A stretch of DNA of 64,000 bases, taken from Piscicola geometra (lineage: Eukaryota > Annelida > Clitellata > Hirudinida > Piscicolidae). This document shows positions 50,525 to 62,772 of this stretch, piece after piece. The stretch is taken from assembly GCA_943735955.1 (NCBI GenBank), contig OX030955.1, positions 14,715,583 to 14,779,582 of the forward strand, read 5' to 3'. Under the pieces are notes generated by a model, which searched no databases, had not been told where the DNA came from, and worked only from the letters and a program-made list of their open reading frames with translations. How positions within the stretch are numbered: position 1 is the first letter of the stretch; each line of letters starts with the position of its first letter. The position numbers and the translations under genes are program-made.

Positions 50525-50775
50525 AGAAGGACTGTTGGCTGAGTCACTCTTGAACTTGTTCACGAAGTGCTTCTCACACACCAACGAGTCTTCCTCAGGC
50601 AGCCATCTGCTCCCGTCTGAGCTGCATTTGAAATTAATCTGAATATTATTCTCATTCGGAAAGAAATGAAACTGCTTGTTAGTAGGATTGGAGAGGACAT
50701 TGCCAAAAGATGTTGTGGTGCTGTATGAGATAATCAGTGTGCCAGAAGAATAATTGAGATGGTGCAAGAAATCTA
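50525..50775 (-). CDS. Possible exon with the C-terminal half of a THAP-like zinc finger
   Basis: Minus frame, acceptor CTCACTTCATAG, reads NKQFHFFPNENN and SRWLPEEDSLVCEKHFVNKF. The spacing W-x-P-x(6)-C-x2-HF is that of the second half of THAP C2CH fingers; the first CxxC half is not in this exon. It could be a transposon-derived gene (P elements carry THAP). Weak. Confidence 0.35.
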
Positions 50776-51188
50776 TGAAGTGAGTGTAATTATTATACTG
50801 TAATAGCAGTTAGATTCAAAAATTTAGATTCAATCTAAAAGATATTTGAATTCAAACCATTTTTGATTTAGCGCCTTGATCCACTTTTCTTTTCTTTCAT
50901 TTTCTTTTTCAGATGATGGAAATCTGTAAAACTTCATATACTTTCGCATCTTATTATTAACTGAATTTGTTTCACAACCAAAAATGCAACACGAAGGCAT
51001 TTTTGTACTCAGAGTCTGGACAGTTTTTTTTATATACTAAAAGTGCATTTACACAAAACAACTAGTTTTTTACAATAGTCAAAAAAACTAGTTCAATAAA
51101 AATTTACTTTTTATTAATAAGTTCAGCACATCTGTGAAAATAATTTTTTGACTTTGAAGGTTATTTTTGCTATGCGTTGGAAAGAATT

Positions 51189-51781
51189 GCAGTTGATTCA
51201 CCCCTCAACCCATTCACCCTTCAACCGATTCACCCCTCAACCGATTCTTCCCCCAAAATAGATAAAAACGGACTTTGTTTTTTAAAGATATTTGTTAAAA
51301 TAAAAAAATACAAAATAGGGTTAGGTTAGCTTTTATAATTGTTCCTTTATTTTATAATTTTTCACTTATTTTATAATTTTTCATTTCTTTTATAATTTTT
51401 CATTTCTTTTATTGTTTTCATTTATTTTATACTTTTTCATTTATTTTGGAATTTTTTGTTTATTTTATACATTTTCATTTATTTTATAATTTATTTATTT
51501 TGTAATTTTTCATTTTTTTTATAATTTATTTATTTATTTTATAATTTATTTTTTAATTTTATAATTTACTTATTTATTTTATAATTTTTCATTTATTTCA
51601 TAATTTTACACTGATTTTATAATGTTTTGATTTATTCAATTTTTTTCCCTAAAATTTTGATAAAGTCCGTTTTTAACTATTTTGAAGGGGTAATCGGTTA
51701 AGGGGTTAATCGGTTAAGGGGTGAATCTGTTAAAGGGTTAATCGGTTAAAGGGTGAATTGGTTGAGGGGTGAATCGACTGC
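51189..51781. mobile_element. MITE with long inverted repeats built of GGTTAAGGGGTGAATC units
   Basis: Left arm 51189-51280 (GCAGTTGATTCACCCCTCAA...) pairs with right arm 51660-51781 (...TTGAGGGGTGAATCGACTGC). Each arm has several 15-17-bp subunits. The interior is extremely T-rich (TTTATTTTATAATTTTTCA repeats). No coding. Confidence 0.75.
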
Positions 51782-51904
51782 ATGGGCGGCGATCCTGGGG
51801 GGTCCTGGAGTCCGAACTCTCCCCCCCCCCACTTTTTTCAATAACAACAATTTGAAACTCTTGTTTTGATGCGAAAATAATCGTCAAACATGGCATAAAA
51901 CAAA

Positions 51905-52205
51905 CTTTTACATGATTTGTATAGCGCCCTTTACTAAGTGAACAAAAGCGCTCTTCAAATAAATTTGTTAAATAAAACGGTTTTTAGACCACTACCAATA
52001 TATGTATATATATCAATTTAAATATAAAAAAACAATCAACCTCAATAATCCAACCTCACCCACACCACCATGATAATCACCGCCAAAAAATCACTATCAC
52101 CCCCAAAAAAATTCAATCATCACTACAGTACCAACACTCATACAACAGCACAATCATCACCACATCATCCTCAAAACCATAAAACACAATCATCACCGCT
52201 CAAAT
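51905..52205 (-). mobile_element. LINE 3'-end copy, inverted relative to the next one
   Basis: Complementary to 52490-52790, including the GGCGCTATACAAAT tail. The two form a ~300-bp inverted repeat with a ~285-base spacer. Confidence 0.8.
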
Positions 52206-52800
52206 AAATTTGTAGAATAAACGGTTTTGGGTATAATATATTAAAATTTTAGAATCTTAAGTCTTAATAAAAATAAAATTAATTAGAATGTTTTTAGTGC
52301 GAATGTTGGTTGTTTTGAATCTTTCAAGGAATGGCCGCAGCAGACCAAGATGGCCGCAGGGAATCAAGTGAGCTGTGACATAAAGGAGAAATCCTTCCAT
52401 AGCAGCAGCAGTACCAGCGTTGGCAAAGACTTCTCCTTCACCTTCTATCGCAGCCTCGGCACCAGTGGCAAGACAGAAAATTGAGAAGAATGATGATTGT
52501 GTTTTATGGTTTTGAGGATGATGTGGTGATGATTGTGCTGTGGTATGAGTGTTGGTACTGTAGGGATAATTGAATTGTTTTTTGGTGGTGATAGTGATTT
52601 TTTGGCGGTGGTTGTCATTGTGGTGTGGGTGAGGTTGGAATATTGAGGTTGATTGTTTGTTTTTTTATATTTAAATTGATATATATAAATACATTGCTAG
52701 TGGTCTAAAAACAGTTTTATTTAACAAATTTATTTGAAGAACGCTTTTTTTTCACTTAGTGAAGGGCGCTATACAAATTATTAGTGATTGATTGCTTGTA
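52206..52800 (+). mobile_element. LINE 3'-end copy with GC-rich insert
   Basis: Near-duplicate of 54005-54615. Starts AAATTTGTAGAATAAACGG, includes a GC-richer patch (52330-52480, frame TKMAAGNQVSCDIKEKSF) and ends GAAGGGCGCTATACAAATTATTAGTGATTGATT. CR1/L2-like by its tail. Confidence 0.75.
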
Positions 52801-53389
52801 ATACGTTGTGAGTATGTGTAGTTATAGTGATAGCTGTCTAAAAAAACTATTCATTGCTTACTTAAATGTTCGTATCAACACAGAAGTTGCAAAAAAAAAT
52901 TTAAGTGAGGAGAGGGTCCGGACCCCAGAATCGTCCATGCTGGGTAGGATTCCCCCAAGATTTGCAGCAGATCGCCGCCCCTGGCACAGGTTATGCCTTC
53001 CTTGTCATAACACTTATTGCACAAAAATTTTGAAAATAATGAGCTCTTAGATGCAATTTAATGGTTCTAAAACTATTGAAAAATCAGCTGTGGATTTAAA
53101 AGTGACAATCCCATTAAAAATATATTTGCTGATGATGATGATGTTGATAAACATGTGGTTGGTGTTCTACTGCCGAAGAATTACATACTTAGTGAATATG
53201 CATATCGCGACAATAAGAGAAGATTTACTGTATTTAATAATAACAAAACATTCCTATAACCATGAGGGCGACATCAAATGTTTTTTCAATATTCTGTGAA
53301 GGAATTGTTTTTGAAGTAAAGGCTAGCTCTTCAAACACGCCTGATTCAACGGCAGTAAGAGAACGAATTCTTTTCTCACTCTCCATAAT

Positions 53390-53600
53390 TTGACGAACAC
53401 TCACATAAAGTTGGCGCCATTGAGATAGCGATACCAACCAAACCGCCCCTCAATACAATCTGATGTCCATTTTCCAAGTAGATAGCACCTAATGTCACTG
53501 TAGTTTTCAAGCAGATATGAGCACAGTTGCGAAAATTTGCCAAAGTTATAAACAAATATACAATGGGAAATTTTTTTGGGCCACAAATTGATTCTCAATA
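53390..53600 (-). pseudogene. P-element-type transposase fragment (THAP9-like)
   Basis: Minus frames read SDCIEGRFGWYRYLNGANF and, after a frame change, YVSVRQIMESEKRIRSL, the C-terminal T-x-D-x-[IL]-E-x-[RF]-FG-x-[YI]-R ... SVRQ-[FVI]-x-x-x-E motif of P-like transposases. The rest of the element is missing. Confidence 0.75.
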
Positions 53601-53859
53601 AAAATACTTTTCTATTGCCACTATGAGCGATTTGAAAAAAACAATAGCGATTTTAGTACTTTTTATTTATTGTCATCTATATAAATTCAATTACAACTAG
53701 CCATCAACCCATCAAATAAATGTTATAACATCTTGTTTTCCATTCATTTCTGAGTCAAATAGTTTAAAAAAAATTACAAATAGATTTACATTTGCCAAAG
53801 TTATAAACAAATATACAATGAGAAATTGTTTGTAGCCCACAGTCAATATTTAGATAACA

Positions 53860-54615
53860 TAAAATACCCTCTCTATCTGTCTTCCTGCCCTCTCCCTACA
53901 GCTCGTTTACTCCAATTTCCAAAAAGACCCCTTCGAATGTCTGACCGAGTAGCAAATTCTTCTACTAGCCTTTTTAAATCCAGACTGTCAAGGGATTTGC
54001 GGCAGCAAATAAATTTGTGGAATAAACGGTTTTGGGTATAATATATTTAAATTTCAGAATCTTTAGTTTAAATAAAAATTAAATTTAATTAATTAGAACG
54101 TCTTTAGTGAGAATGTTGGTTGTTTTGAATCTGTCAAGGAATGGCCGCAGCAGACCAAGATGGCCGCAGGGAATCAAGTGAGCTGTGACATAAAGGAGAA
54201 AACCTTCCATAGCAGCAGCAGTTCCAGTGCTGGCAAGGACTTTTCCTTCACCCTCTATCGCTTCCTTGGCACCAGTGGCAAGACAGAAAATTGAGAAGAA
54301 TGATGATTGTGTTTTGTGGTTTTGAGGACGATGTGGTGATGATTGTGCTGTGGTATGAGTGTTGGTACTGTAGTGATGATTAAATTATTTTTTTTGGTGG
54401 TGATAGTGATTTTTTGGCGGTGATTGTCATGGTGGTGTGGGTGAGGTTGGATTATTGAGGTTGATTTTTTGTTTTTTTTATATTTAAATGGATATATATA
54501 CATATATTGGTAGTGGTCTAAAAACCGTTTTATTTAACAAATTTATTTGAAGAGCGCTTTTGTTCACTTAGTAAAGGGCGCTATACAAATCATTAGTGAT
54601 TGATTGATTGATTGA
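53860..54615 (+). mobile_element. CR1/L2-like LINE 3' end
   Basis: Coding remnant TSLFKSRLSRDLRQQINLW (to 54030), then the same 3' region as 52206-52800 including the GC-rich patch, ending in GGCGCTATACAAATCATTAGTGATTGATTGATTG. The (ATTG)n end marks the 3' terminus. Confidence 0.8.
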
Positions 54616-54629
54616 GCTGTGTGCTGGGC

Positions 54630-55075
54630 AACAAGATTTGCACACTGCAAAACAGTGGAAAAACAATGCAAGCAGATGCTTACTGCTGATAATAGCCTGA
54701 CAACCATTATATCAGCCGTTCATGTTAGCAGCGCCGTCAAAAGTCTGAGCTCTTAGTTTTTCTATAGGTAGCATAATTCTGATCAGAACATCTTTTACTA
54801 CAGCAGATAATGTTTGTCTGGTCGGGTCTGGGTGCTGAATAAACCAATAAACTGTTCATTGACATTCAGAGCTTCATCAAAATAACGAATGCATGTCGGT
54901 TTCTGCTCTAACCCATTGCAGTCTTGTGTGTCGTCAACCACAACACCAAACTGGCTTGATTCGGCATTAACAGTGCACACTGTGTTTCTAACGATAGAAT
55001 GAGCTAAAAGCCTCAGCATTTCTTTTTGGCAGTCATGCGATATGAAACTTGTAGTTTGATTTAACCACAACTTTA
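54630..55075 (-). pseudogene. DUF4371/ZMYM1-type hAT transposase remnant
   Basis: Minus frame: RLLAHSIVRNTVCTVNAESS, FGVVVDDTQD, CIRYFDEALNVNEQFIGLF, then LPIEKLRAQTFDGAANMNG. This is the D-E-T-x-D ... Q-x-[YF]-DGA-x-NM order of DUF4371 proteins. Stops and truncation at the LINE tail make it dead. Confidence 0.75.
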
Positions 55076-55319
55076 GTTAATGTTCGAAGCCTTCTGAAAT
55101 TCCTTAACTTTGGTTTCTCTAAAAAAACTGAAGTGGACCTCAGAACCCCCCATGCAAAATAAGTAACACAATATGACTGATTTTTTAAATATAAATGTAA
55201 ATCTTTCTGCTTGCAAAAAGTGAATCGATATTTTCAGAAAAGCCTTCTGATTGTCTGCTTGCAAAAATTGAAAAATCATAAATTTAATTTTTTTAAACAT
55301 AATTCATTAATTTAAATCC

Positions 55320-56000
55320 ATAAATATGAAAAAAAACGAGTAGGTGGATGAGTATTTGAGTGAGCAAAGAACAATTTTGCTTCAGGCAGCTATCACTATA
55401 ACTACGGCGTAGTTACTACGCCTACCAAAAATATATTACTGAATAAAAATTCTGTTTCATGCTATGATTGAAGATCATGCTTGTATCAAAATAATTGTTG
55501 AGAAATTATTGTATTTGAAAAACTAAGGGGGGTCGATGTTAGCATCGCTGCCCATACATACTCACAATGTAATACTGTATTAGCCATAGATATAGTATTA
55601 CTTGTTGTTTGTAGGATATCTATGGTATTAGCATTTTTATGCCATGGTTGACGATTAGGCTCGTATCAAAATGAGAGTTGAGAAAGTTGTATTTTTAAAA
55701 GAGTGAGGGGGTTCTTGTAGAGGTGGATCCCAAGACCCCCTCAAGATTCCTGCCTACGCCATAGTGATAAAAAAAACTAGGTGAAGGAGTATTTAAGTAA
55801 GCGAAGTACATTTTGTTTTAGACAGCTATCACTAAACATACTCACAATGTATTCCTGTATAAACATTTACTTTTATGCCATGGTTGACATTTATGCTCAG
55901 ACCAAAATAGAAATTTTTTAATAAAAAATGGAAAAAAAGTGGGGGGGTCTTGACCCCAGGACCCCCCCCTCCAGAACCGCCGCATATGCTATCTTATCAT
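55320..56000. repeat. Diverged dispersed repeats with GACAGCTATCACT units
   Basis: Two related blocks (55320-55620, 55770-55990) share GCAGCTATCACTA...CATACTCACAATGTA...ATGCCATGGTTGA. Part recurs inverted near 52800-52900. The second ends in a G-run/C-run palindrome (GGGGGGGTCTTGACCCC), which looks like a transposon terminus. Confidence 0.5.
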
Positions 56001-56439
56001 AAATTTAGATTCACAATTTATTTTATATGATAAAACTGAGTTTGATTTACCTTGAATATATTGTTAGTATTTCAACCAACAGATTAAATAAATGCTTCAA
56101 TGAAAATGAGCTTGCTTTGAATTTCGCTTTTATCATTTTAAATATGCATATAGGTTATTTTTCTAACTACAAAGTTTATAGAAATGAATCTGAAAAAGTA
56201 TTGTGAGGGTTCAGCTACTTAGAATACAATTTAGAACAAAAATAAGTAGGCCTCCAATGGTAATTCGAAAACGTTGCTTTTGCTTCCCGGTTACTACATT
56301 CCCTAACTTTATTTTTTTTGCTGAATACAGTTCCTGGGTATCGAAAAGCAAATGTTAAATATTGGACTTTTATGTTTATTTTTCGTAAAACTATACCATT
56401 ATTTTATATCATGCACACCATAACATTAACACAAAATGT

Positions 56440-57118
56440 CCCGATTCTCTATTTCATCGATACTCGGTACTTAAAATAAGTATTATATGCAATAGGAATG
56501 CAGAACGAAGCCACCATTGCATTGCCAATGTCAAAATCTCCAGCATTACATTTGAAGATGTTATGGCGAGTCCAAATATTAGGGAGATTAGAACAAATGG
56601 GTGATGATGAAAACTTGTCAAATGAAATCAAACCGGTCAGTTATATTATTTTAATTTTATAAATTCATACTTTGAATTTGAATGATTTATTTCCAGTTGA
56701 TTGCTCAGTTGATCATTTCGGCAAAAGAAAAGATGCCATTGATCTTATTCATATGGCAGCATGTCTGTTGCATCCCCAGTATGAAAGAATAATAATAGAG
56801 TTTGGGATAGAAAAAAATACAAATACATTTGTTAGAAGAAATTTAATATAATATTGTACAGCCAAACCAAGCTGCACTGCCGTTGAGAAAAAAAACAAAT
56901 GATGGTTATTTATACCTATTATGTTTGTTTTTATAACGTAAAAATGATAATTCAATTTTTATACTATCAAATTATACGAATGATTTTATTTTTGCAGTTG
57001 TAGAGAATAAGAATGTTATCAAAAAACATATTTCTAACATTATTGAGGAATTAAAATAATGAACGAAAAATAAAACTCAGAAGAGGATGAATTGTACAAA
57101 TATTCACAATTTCGTCCC
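56440..57118 (+). mobile_element. hAT fragment, family A, reverse of the 0.3 and 43.8 kb copies
   Basis: Plus-strand frames give pieces of the same transposase (MSKSPALHLK..., QMGDDENL, then AIDLIHMAACLLHPQYE). Broken by stops; no TIRs found. Confidence 0.7.
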
Positions 57119-57940
57119 ACCAACGTCCATCCTATATTTATACATCTTTCACTGACTCTTCTCTTGACCTTGCTGTTAATAAAATAACTCTGTCTTCAAT
57201 CTATTATTTCTTGGGCTTCATCTATGTTTCTCAAACTAAACCCTGACAAATTTCAACTCATCTATTTCAATACAAAATCTAAATCCTCACTATCCCTTCC
57301 TTCTTTAGTTTTGCCTTCCCCTTTCTCATTATCTCTAAACCCTTCATCTTCTATACGTAGCCTTGGTTTTATCTACGATTATAACCTGTCTTTAACTCCT
57401 CAAATTCTATCTGTCTCTAAATCATGTTACTTTCACATTCGTCGCATTAAACAACTTCTTCCTTTCTTGACGATCCTACTTTGCAGCTTCTTGTATCTTC
57501 TCTAGTTCTCTCCAGGATTGAATATTGCAACTCTCTTTACTAAATTTCTCCTTATCTTCGTTTGTTACATTGGTTACCTCTGAGATCTATAGTGACTTTT
57601 AAAATATGCCTAAATATGTTTAAAATTCATAACTGTACTGCTCCAATTTATCTTAAAAATCTAATTCAACAACCCCCTAAATCTAGTCTAAGATCATCTA
57701 CCTTTAATCGTTCTTTTCGTTTTTCAGTTAAACACTCTTTTGCTTAACGTTCTTTTTCTTACTGTTGTCCTTTTTTATGGAATTTTTTACCCTCTTTTCT
57801 AACTTGAACTAAGTCACTAATAGCTTTCCGTCGAGGCCTGAAGACGTACTTGTTCGGAACGTGATGGCTGAGTGCTTTTGTTCGCTTCGTAAAAGGCGCT
57901 ATACAAATAATTAGTGATTGATTGATTGATTGCTGAAAGA
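57119..57940 (+). mobile_element. CR1/L2-like LINE 3' part with intact tail
   Basis: Frames read MFLKLNPDKFQLIYFNT, RSLGFIYDYNLSL, then LHWLPLRSIVTFKICLNMFK and APIYLKNLIQQPP. It ends ...AAAGGCGCTATACAAATAATTAGTGATTGATTGATTG. It is a relative of the 17.0-17.6 kb copy. Several frame breaks. Confidence 0.88.
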
Positions 57941-57949
57941 TCTAATGAT

Positions 57950-58282
57950 GGAGATGTCTCAAAGGAAGATACTTATTAAAAGTTTATTAAAACTTATTAA
58001 AACTTTTATTAAAACTTATTAAAAGAAATAAATGTAACAAAAGCCCTAGGTCCAGATGGTGTTTACCCCATAGTATTATCAAATTTAGCTAATATCATAC
58101 ATACACCATTATGTAAAATTTTTAATAGATTATTTAAAAAAAGTAGATAAAAAAGAGGTATTTAATTATATGCCAGTTAGTTTAACTAAAGGAAAACATT
58201 TAAAGAAAAATAATAGAAAAACATATGAATTTAAATGATTTATTTAGCAAAAAACAATATGGTTTTAATGAAGTCGCATGGC
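57950..58282 (+). mobile_element. Non-LTR reverse transcriptase N-terminal fragment
   Basis: Reads TKALGPDGVYPIVLSNLANI then PLCKIFNRLF, the KAxGPDGxxP entry motif of LINE RT domains, followed by decayed PVSLTKG. About 100 codons only. Confidence 0.7.
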
Positions 58283-58540
58283 ATGCTGTTAGGACCAACA
58301 AACACTTTAAAGTATGTTTTCCTGATTATTCTTTCTCCATACTTTCGGCTCCCATACTGCCGCCATCTATAACCATCTGCCCTCCAATCACTTTTTCTCG
58401 AATCTTCTTGCCAAACATATAGATAAGTTATTCCACCTTTTGGAAGATGTAAAGGAACGGAACAAGCTGGAAGATTCTTAAATAAATCATTAATAGCGGC
58501 ATACTTTCCATAATGAAAATGAGACAAAAATAGTAAAAGT
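58283..58540 (-). CDS. WRKY/GCM1-like DNA-binding domain segment (orphan exon or transposon)
   Basis: Minus frame reads LPACSVPLHLPKGGITYLYV, WQEDSRKSDWRADGYRW, RQYGSRKYGERIIRKTYFKV. The DGYRWRQYGSRK core resembles the strand motif of the WRKY-GCM1 zinc-binding superfamily; related W-R-x-D-x-Y-x-W proteins occur in several invertebrates. There is an acceptor-like TTTCATTATGGAAAG before YAAINDLF. The zinc-ligand Cys/His pairs are not clear within this stretch. Real gene fragment or transposon-borne domain; unresolved. Confidence 0.45.
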
Positions 58541-58559
58541 GAAAGACAATAAAAATTCA

Positions 58560-59067
58560 TAAACTGACTTTTTAATATTTAGGTTTTGCTTCAAACATTA
58601 GGAATTTGATATTTTTAAAAAATAAATCTAAATAAAATAAAATATCAATTATTAAAAGGTAAAAACAAAATGTGTAAAACACAGATCAATGTGCAAAGTA
58701 AATGTGTATTTTACGTATCAAATTGTTCTTTCTTCGTGTGCAGTTCCCCTATAACCCCCTGGAGCTATACAAAAACGAAAATTATTATTGTTATTTTAAA
58801 TACACTTGATCATTTTTTTGTATTTATAATGAAAGATATAAATTTTCAATAAGAAATTTGTCATTTGGTTTGATTACGAATACTTTTAATACAGAGAAGG
58901 AAGTATTTGAGTTTCAAAACCGGATCATGTAATTTGATTTCATGTAAACTGAAATTATCTATTTGTAAGTTGACCCAAAAAATAATTTTCGTTAGAAAAG
59001 GCATCTAGTAAATAAAACTAAAAATAAATGTTTTGAATAGTTTATAATTTGCCCATCTCTGAATATT
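58560..59067. other. AT-rich sequence, no feature recognised
   Basis: No coding, repeat or TIR signal beyond general A+T richness. Confidence 0.4.
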
Positions 59068-59229
59068 AAACGAAGTAGAGACCCACCGAAATTGCCAATT
59101 TTTTTTAGTTTCGGCAACTTTTCAGTTCGGCCGAATTTAAATTTACAATTTCGGTCATTTTTCGGTTTCGGACGAAAATAATTTTGTAATTTCGATTCAA
59201 TTTCGGTTTCGACCGAAATGGATCTCATA

Positions 59230-60414
59230 TAGAGACCGACCGAAACAGATATTTTTATTTCGGCCGAAACCGAAACTATGCTGAAAGTGAAATTCAATTT
59301 TCGGCCGAAACCGAAATTGTAATCAGATTTTCGTCCGAAACCGAAATTTTTCCAAACTTTTATTAAAAACAAAAAAATAGTATTTACGGATGACAATGCC
59401 AGTTTAATAAGTAAATCCAAACAACCGTATATTTTAAGTCAAAAAATAAAAGTTGTTCAACAACAAAAATGGTCTACATAAGTAATTGTTTATTAAAAAT
59501 CAAAAAATAGTATTGCATGATGACCATTTCTGTTTAATAATTAAATCCATACAAACGAATATTGTAAGCAAAAAAAAACTGTTTTTAAACATTTTCACCA
59601 AGAAGGTTGCTGCGACGATCTGTTAGGGGTGCAGATAAGTATTTTCGAGCAGCAGGCTCAAGACATGAATATTGACTGCAATGCCAATACGCAATTATAT
59701 TGGATGTTCTGTTGATTCTAGGCTCTTCAAGATACGCCTGCATTTATTTTTGAATTAATGAATGGAAGCCAAATCTTCTCGGGCTTTCGATTCATATACA
59801 GTGTTTATCTAAGCAAGGATATCTAGAATTCCAAATGCTTGTACATGTGATTCGAACAATTAGTCTAATGACACCCATAAATCAATTATCCAAAATAACT
59901 TATAGATATCTAATAGAGATGAGAATCGAACCCAAAGTTAATAGTTCGAGTTCGATTGAGGATATACAGATACTTACTTTTGACAATAAAATTGTTGTAA
60001 ACAAATGTTTTTAAAAATAATTATTAAAAAAATGTTTTGCTAAATATCATCATTGAACGTATGCCAATTAACTTAAATTTCAATAGAATAGTTGTTGTTC
60101 CAGATGCCTGTATATGTTAACCTAACAATGACACCGATAAATCAATCAACCACGATATTTAATACATATCTAATAGAAATGAGAATCAAACCTAAACTTA
60201 ATAGTTCGAGTTTGATTGAGGATACAAGTATATCAGATAAACTACATAAATAAATAAAAATTTCGGTTTTTCGTTAAATATGAGATCGATTTCGGCCGAA
60301 ACCGAAAAAGAGCCGAAATTACAAAATTATTTTCGGCCAAAACCGAAAAATTGCCGAAACTAAGAAAATTGAAATTTCGGCACCAAAACCGAACCAAATT
60401 TCGGTCGGTCTCTA
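59230..60414 (-). mobile_element. Non-autonomous hAT (family B) nested inside the larger hAT
   Basis: Termini TAGAGACCGACCGAAA (59230) and TTTCGGTCGGTCTCTA (60414); target duplication ATCTCATA is perfect (59222-59229 and 60415-60422). It retains, in reverse, a stub of the transposase 3' end (59600-59745) and the subterminal repeats, so it is a deletion derivative of the same family. Confidence 0.93.
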
Positions 60415-60974
60415 ATCTCATATTTACCAAAAAACCCTAATTTTTTATATATTTATGTAGTTTATATGATAAATCTGTGTCCTCAATCAAACTCGAACTA
60501 TTAAGTTTTGGTTCGATTCTCTATTAGATATCTAATAGTTATCGTGGTTGATTGATTTATGTGTGTCATTAGACTAATTGTTCGAATAACATATACAAGC
60601 ATCTGGAACAACAACCATTGTATTGAAATTTAAGTTAATTAGCATACGTTCAATGATGATATTTAACAAAACTTTTTTTAAGCAAATTCTATTTTTTTAA
60701 ACATTTGTTTAAAAAAATGTTATTGTCAAAAGTAAGTATCTGTATATCCTCAATCGAACTCGAACCATTAAGTTTGGGTTCGATTCTCATCTCTAATAGA
60801 TATCCATTAGATATCGTGGTTAATTGATTTATGGATGCCATAAGACTAATTGTTCAAATAGGATATACAAGCATGTGGAATTCTAGATATCCATGCTTTG
60901 AAAAACACTGTCAATAAGTCGAGAGAACGAGAAGATTTGGCTTCGATTAATTAATTCAAAAATAAATTGTGAGA

Positions 60975-62772
60975 ATGTCGTTGAATCCTATTTGGAAGTT
61001 TTTTACAAAATGTCAGTCGGACCAAAGCAAAGCCTGTTGTAATACATGTTAAAAATTATCTTCTTTAGGTAGTACACAGCCTAGGAAGCAGACTGTTTGT
61101 GGATTGAAAAACCATCTTCAAAAACACCACAAAGAATTGTTCACCAGGTTTTTGTTAGACGTTGAAGAGAAAAATGATCTGGCGACAGTAGCGAAGAAAA
61201 GAAAATGAGAAAAATCTGTTTCACAGCCTGTTTCAGTTCAACCAGTTATCAATTTTTAAAAAGATCGCAGAACCTGGCCAGATGATCATCCTTCTACTCA
61301 GACAATCGATAAATGCATCATGGATTTGATCATTGTTGATATGCTTCCATACTCAATTGTTGAAGGTGAAGCATTCAAAAGGTTGAATTTTGCTGATCCA
61401 ACTGCATCAAAAAATTACCGTTTAAAGAGCGAAAAGTATTTTCGAACCAGCTTGATTCCAGCAACGTACAAAAGTGAGTCAACAAGTTAAAAAACTTGTT
61501 AAAAAAGCAGAATCGATTAGTTTTACAACAGATGGGTGGACGAATCCGACCAAATCTTGCTCTTTACTTAGCTTCACTGCTCATTTTGTGCATGAAAGTT
61601 CAAGAAAGAAAGTTGTTTTGAATGCTATGGTCTTAGAAGAAAACCATACAGGAGCTTATTTGGCATCAAAATTGAAAGAAGCAATTCTGAACTGGGAGAT
61701 GGATAATAAAGTTCACCTGGGCATCCGTGACAATGCGCCCAGCATGGTGAGCTCAATGCGTATTGCCGGAATACGTGACTTTGGTTGTTTTGCACATAAC
61801 CTACAACTTGTCGTGAAAGATGATATTTTTTTTCAAAATTCAGTGGAGAAAGTTATCAAAAAATCAAGAAAAATTGTTTCTCACTTCAAACACAGCGAAC
61901 AAGCTTGTCGTCATCTTAAGAAAATACAAAAATCAGCTGATGTTCCACAACATTCACTGATTCAAGATGTTGAGACGCGTTGGAACAGCTCATACTTGAT
62001 GCTGTCGAGGCTAAATGAGCAACAAAAAGCAATTAACTTTTATTCCGTTGAACATGGAGACATCGACTCCTTAACAAAAGAAGAATGGAAACTTATTGAA
62101 AGAATAATAGTTGTGTTAGAACCATTTAGTGACGCGACCACAGAGATCAGCTACGATGATGCATCAATATCTATTGTCATTCCGATGATTTCTATGCTGA
62201 AACAAAATTAGAAATCACGTCAGCTGACGCTGGACTGACGCAGATGAAAACAGCCCTTCGAGATGCCATAGACAAACGGTTGAAATTTTTCAAAAATATG
62301 CCCGAAATGCTTGCAGCAACTTTGCTTGATCCTCGCTTCAAAGACATGTATTTTGACGATTTAGAAAAGGAGGAAGCCAAAAAAGAAGTTTTAAACTTTA
62401 TCAAACCAAACTTTGTTGCAGGAGAGAATTCCATCAACCAGGCTGAACAAAAACTGGGAAATAACGTTTTAAACAGTGTGGGTTCATCATCCTTATGGGA
62501 TATTCACGACAGAATTAACCTCACCAACCAAAACAACGATGATGCCGCCAAGAAGACGAACGCCAAATGCAGGCGTATCTTGAAGAGCCTAGGATCAATA
62601 GAACATCCAATATTTTTGCGTATTGGCATTGCAGTCAATATTCATGTCTTGAGCCTGCTGCTCGAAAATACTTATCTGCACCCCTAACAAATGTTGCAAG
62701 CGAGCAACTATTTAGTTCTGCAAGGCAAATCTATGCAGATCGTCGCAGCAACCTTCTTGGTGAAAATGTTTA
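60975..62772 (+). pseudogene. hAT transposase (BED-finger type), decayed
   Basis: From ATG 60975: WKFFTKCQSDQSKACCNTC and GLKNHLQKHHKELF form a BED-type finger (C-x2-C ... H-x(4-5)-H) but a TAA interrupts it near 61047 and a TGA follows at 61206. 61474-62211 is open: SFTTDGWTNPTKSCSLLSF, LGIRDNAPSMVSSM, GCFAHNLQLVVKD, VETRWNSSYLMLSRL. A frame shift near 62200 leads to MLAATLLDPRFKDMYF, and another near 62680 to NVASEQLFSSARQIYADRRS with LLGENV. Domain order is complete but the gene is inactive. Confidence 0.88.

Noticed and set aside
51785..52985. Element bounded by GGGCGGCGATC inverted ends (51785 and 52983)
   Set aside because: Ends are similar but flanks show no target duplication, and the interval is a mix of LINE tails; boundaries not supportable.
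53051..53299. 82-codon plus frame
   Set aside because: AT-rich, no homology, overlaps P-like transposase debris on the other strand.
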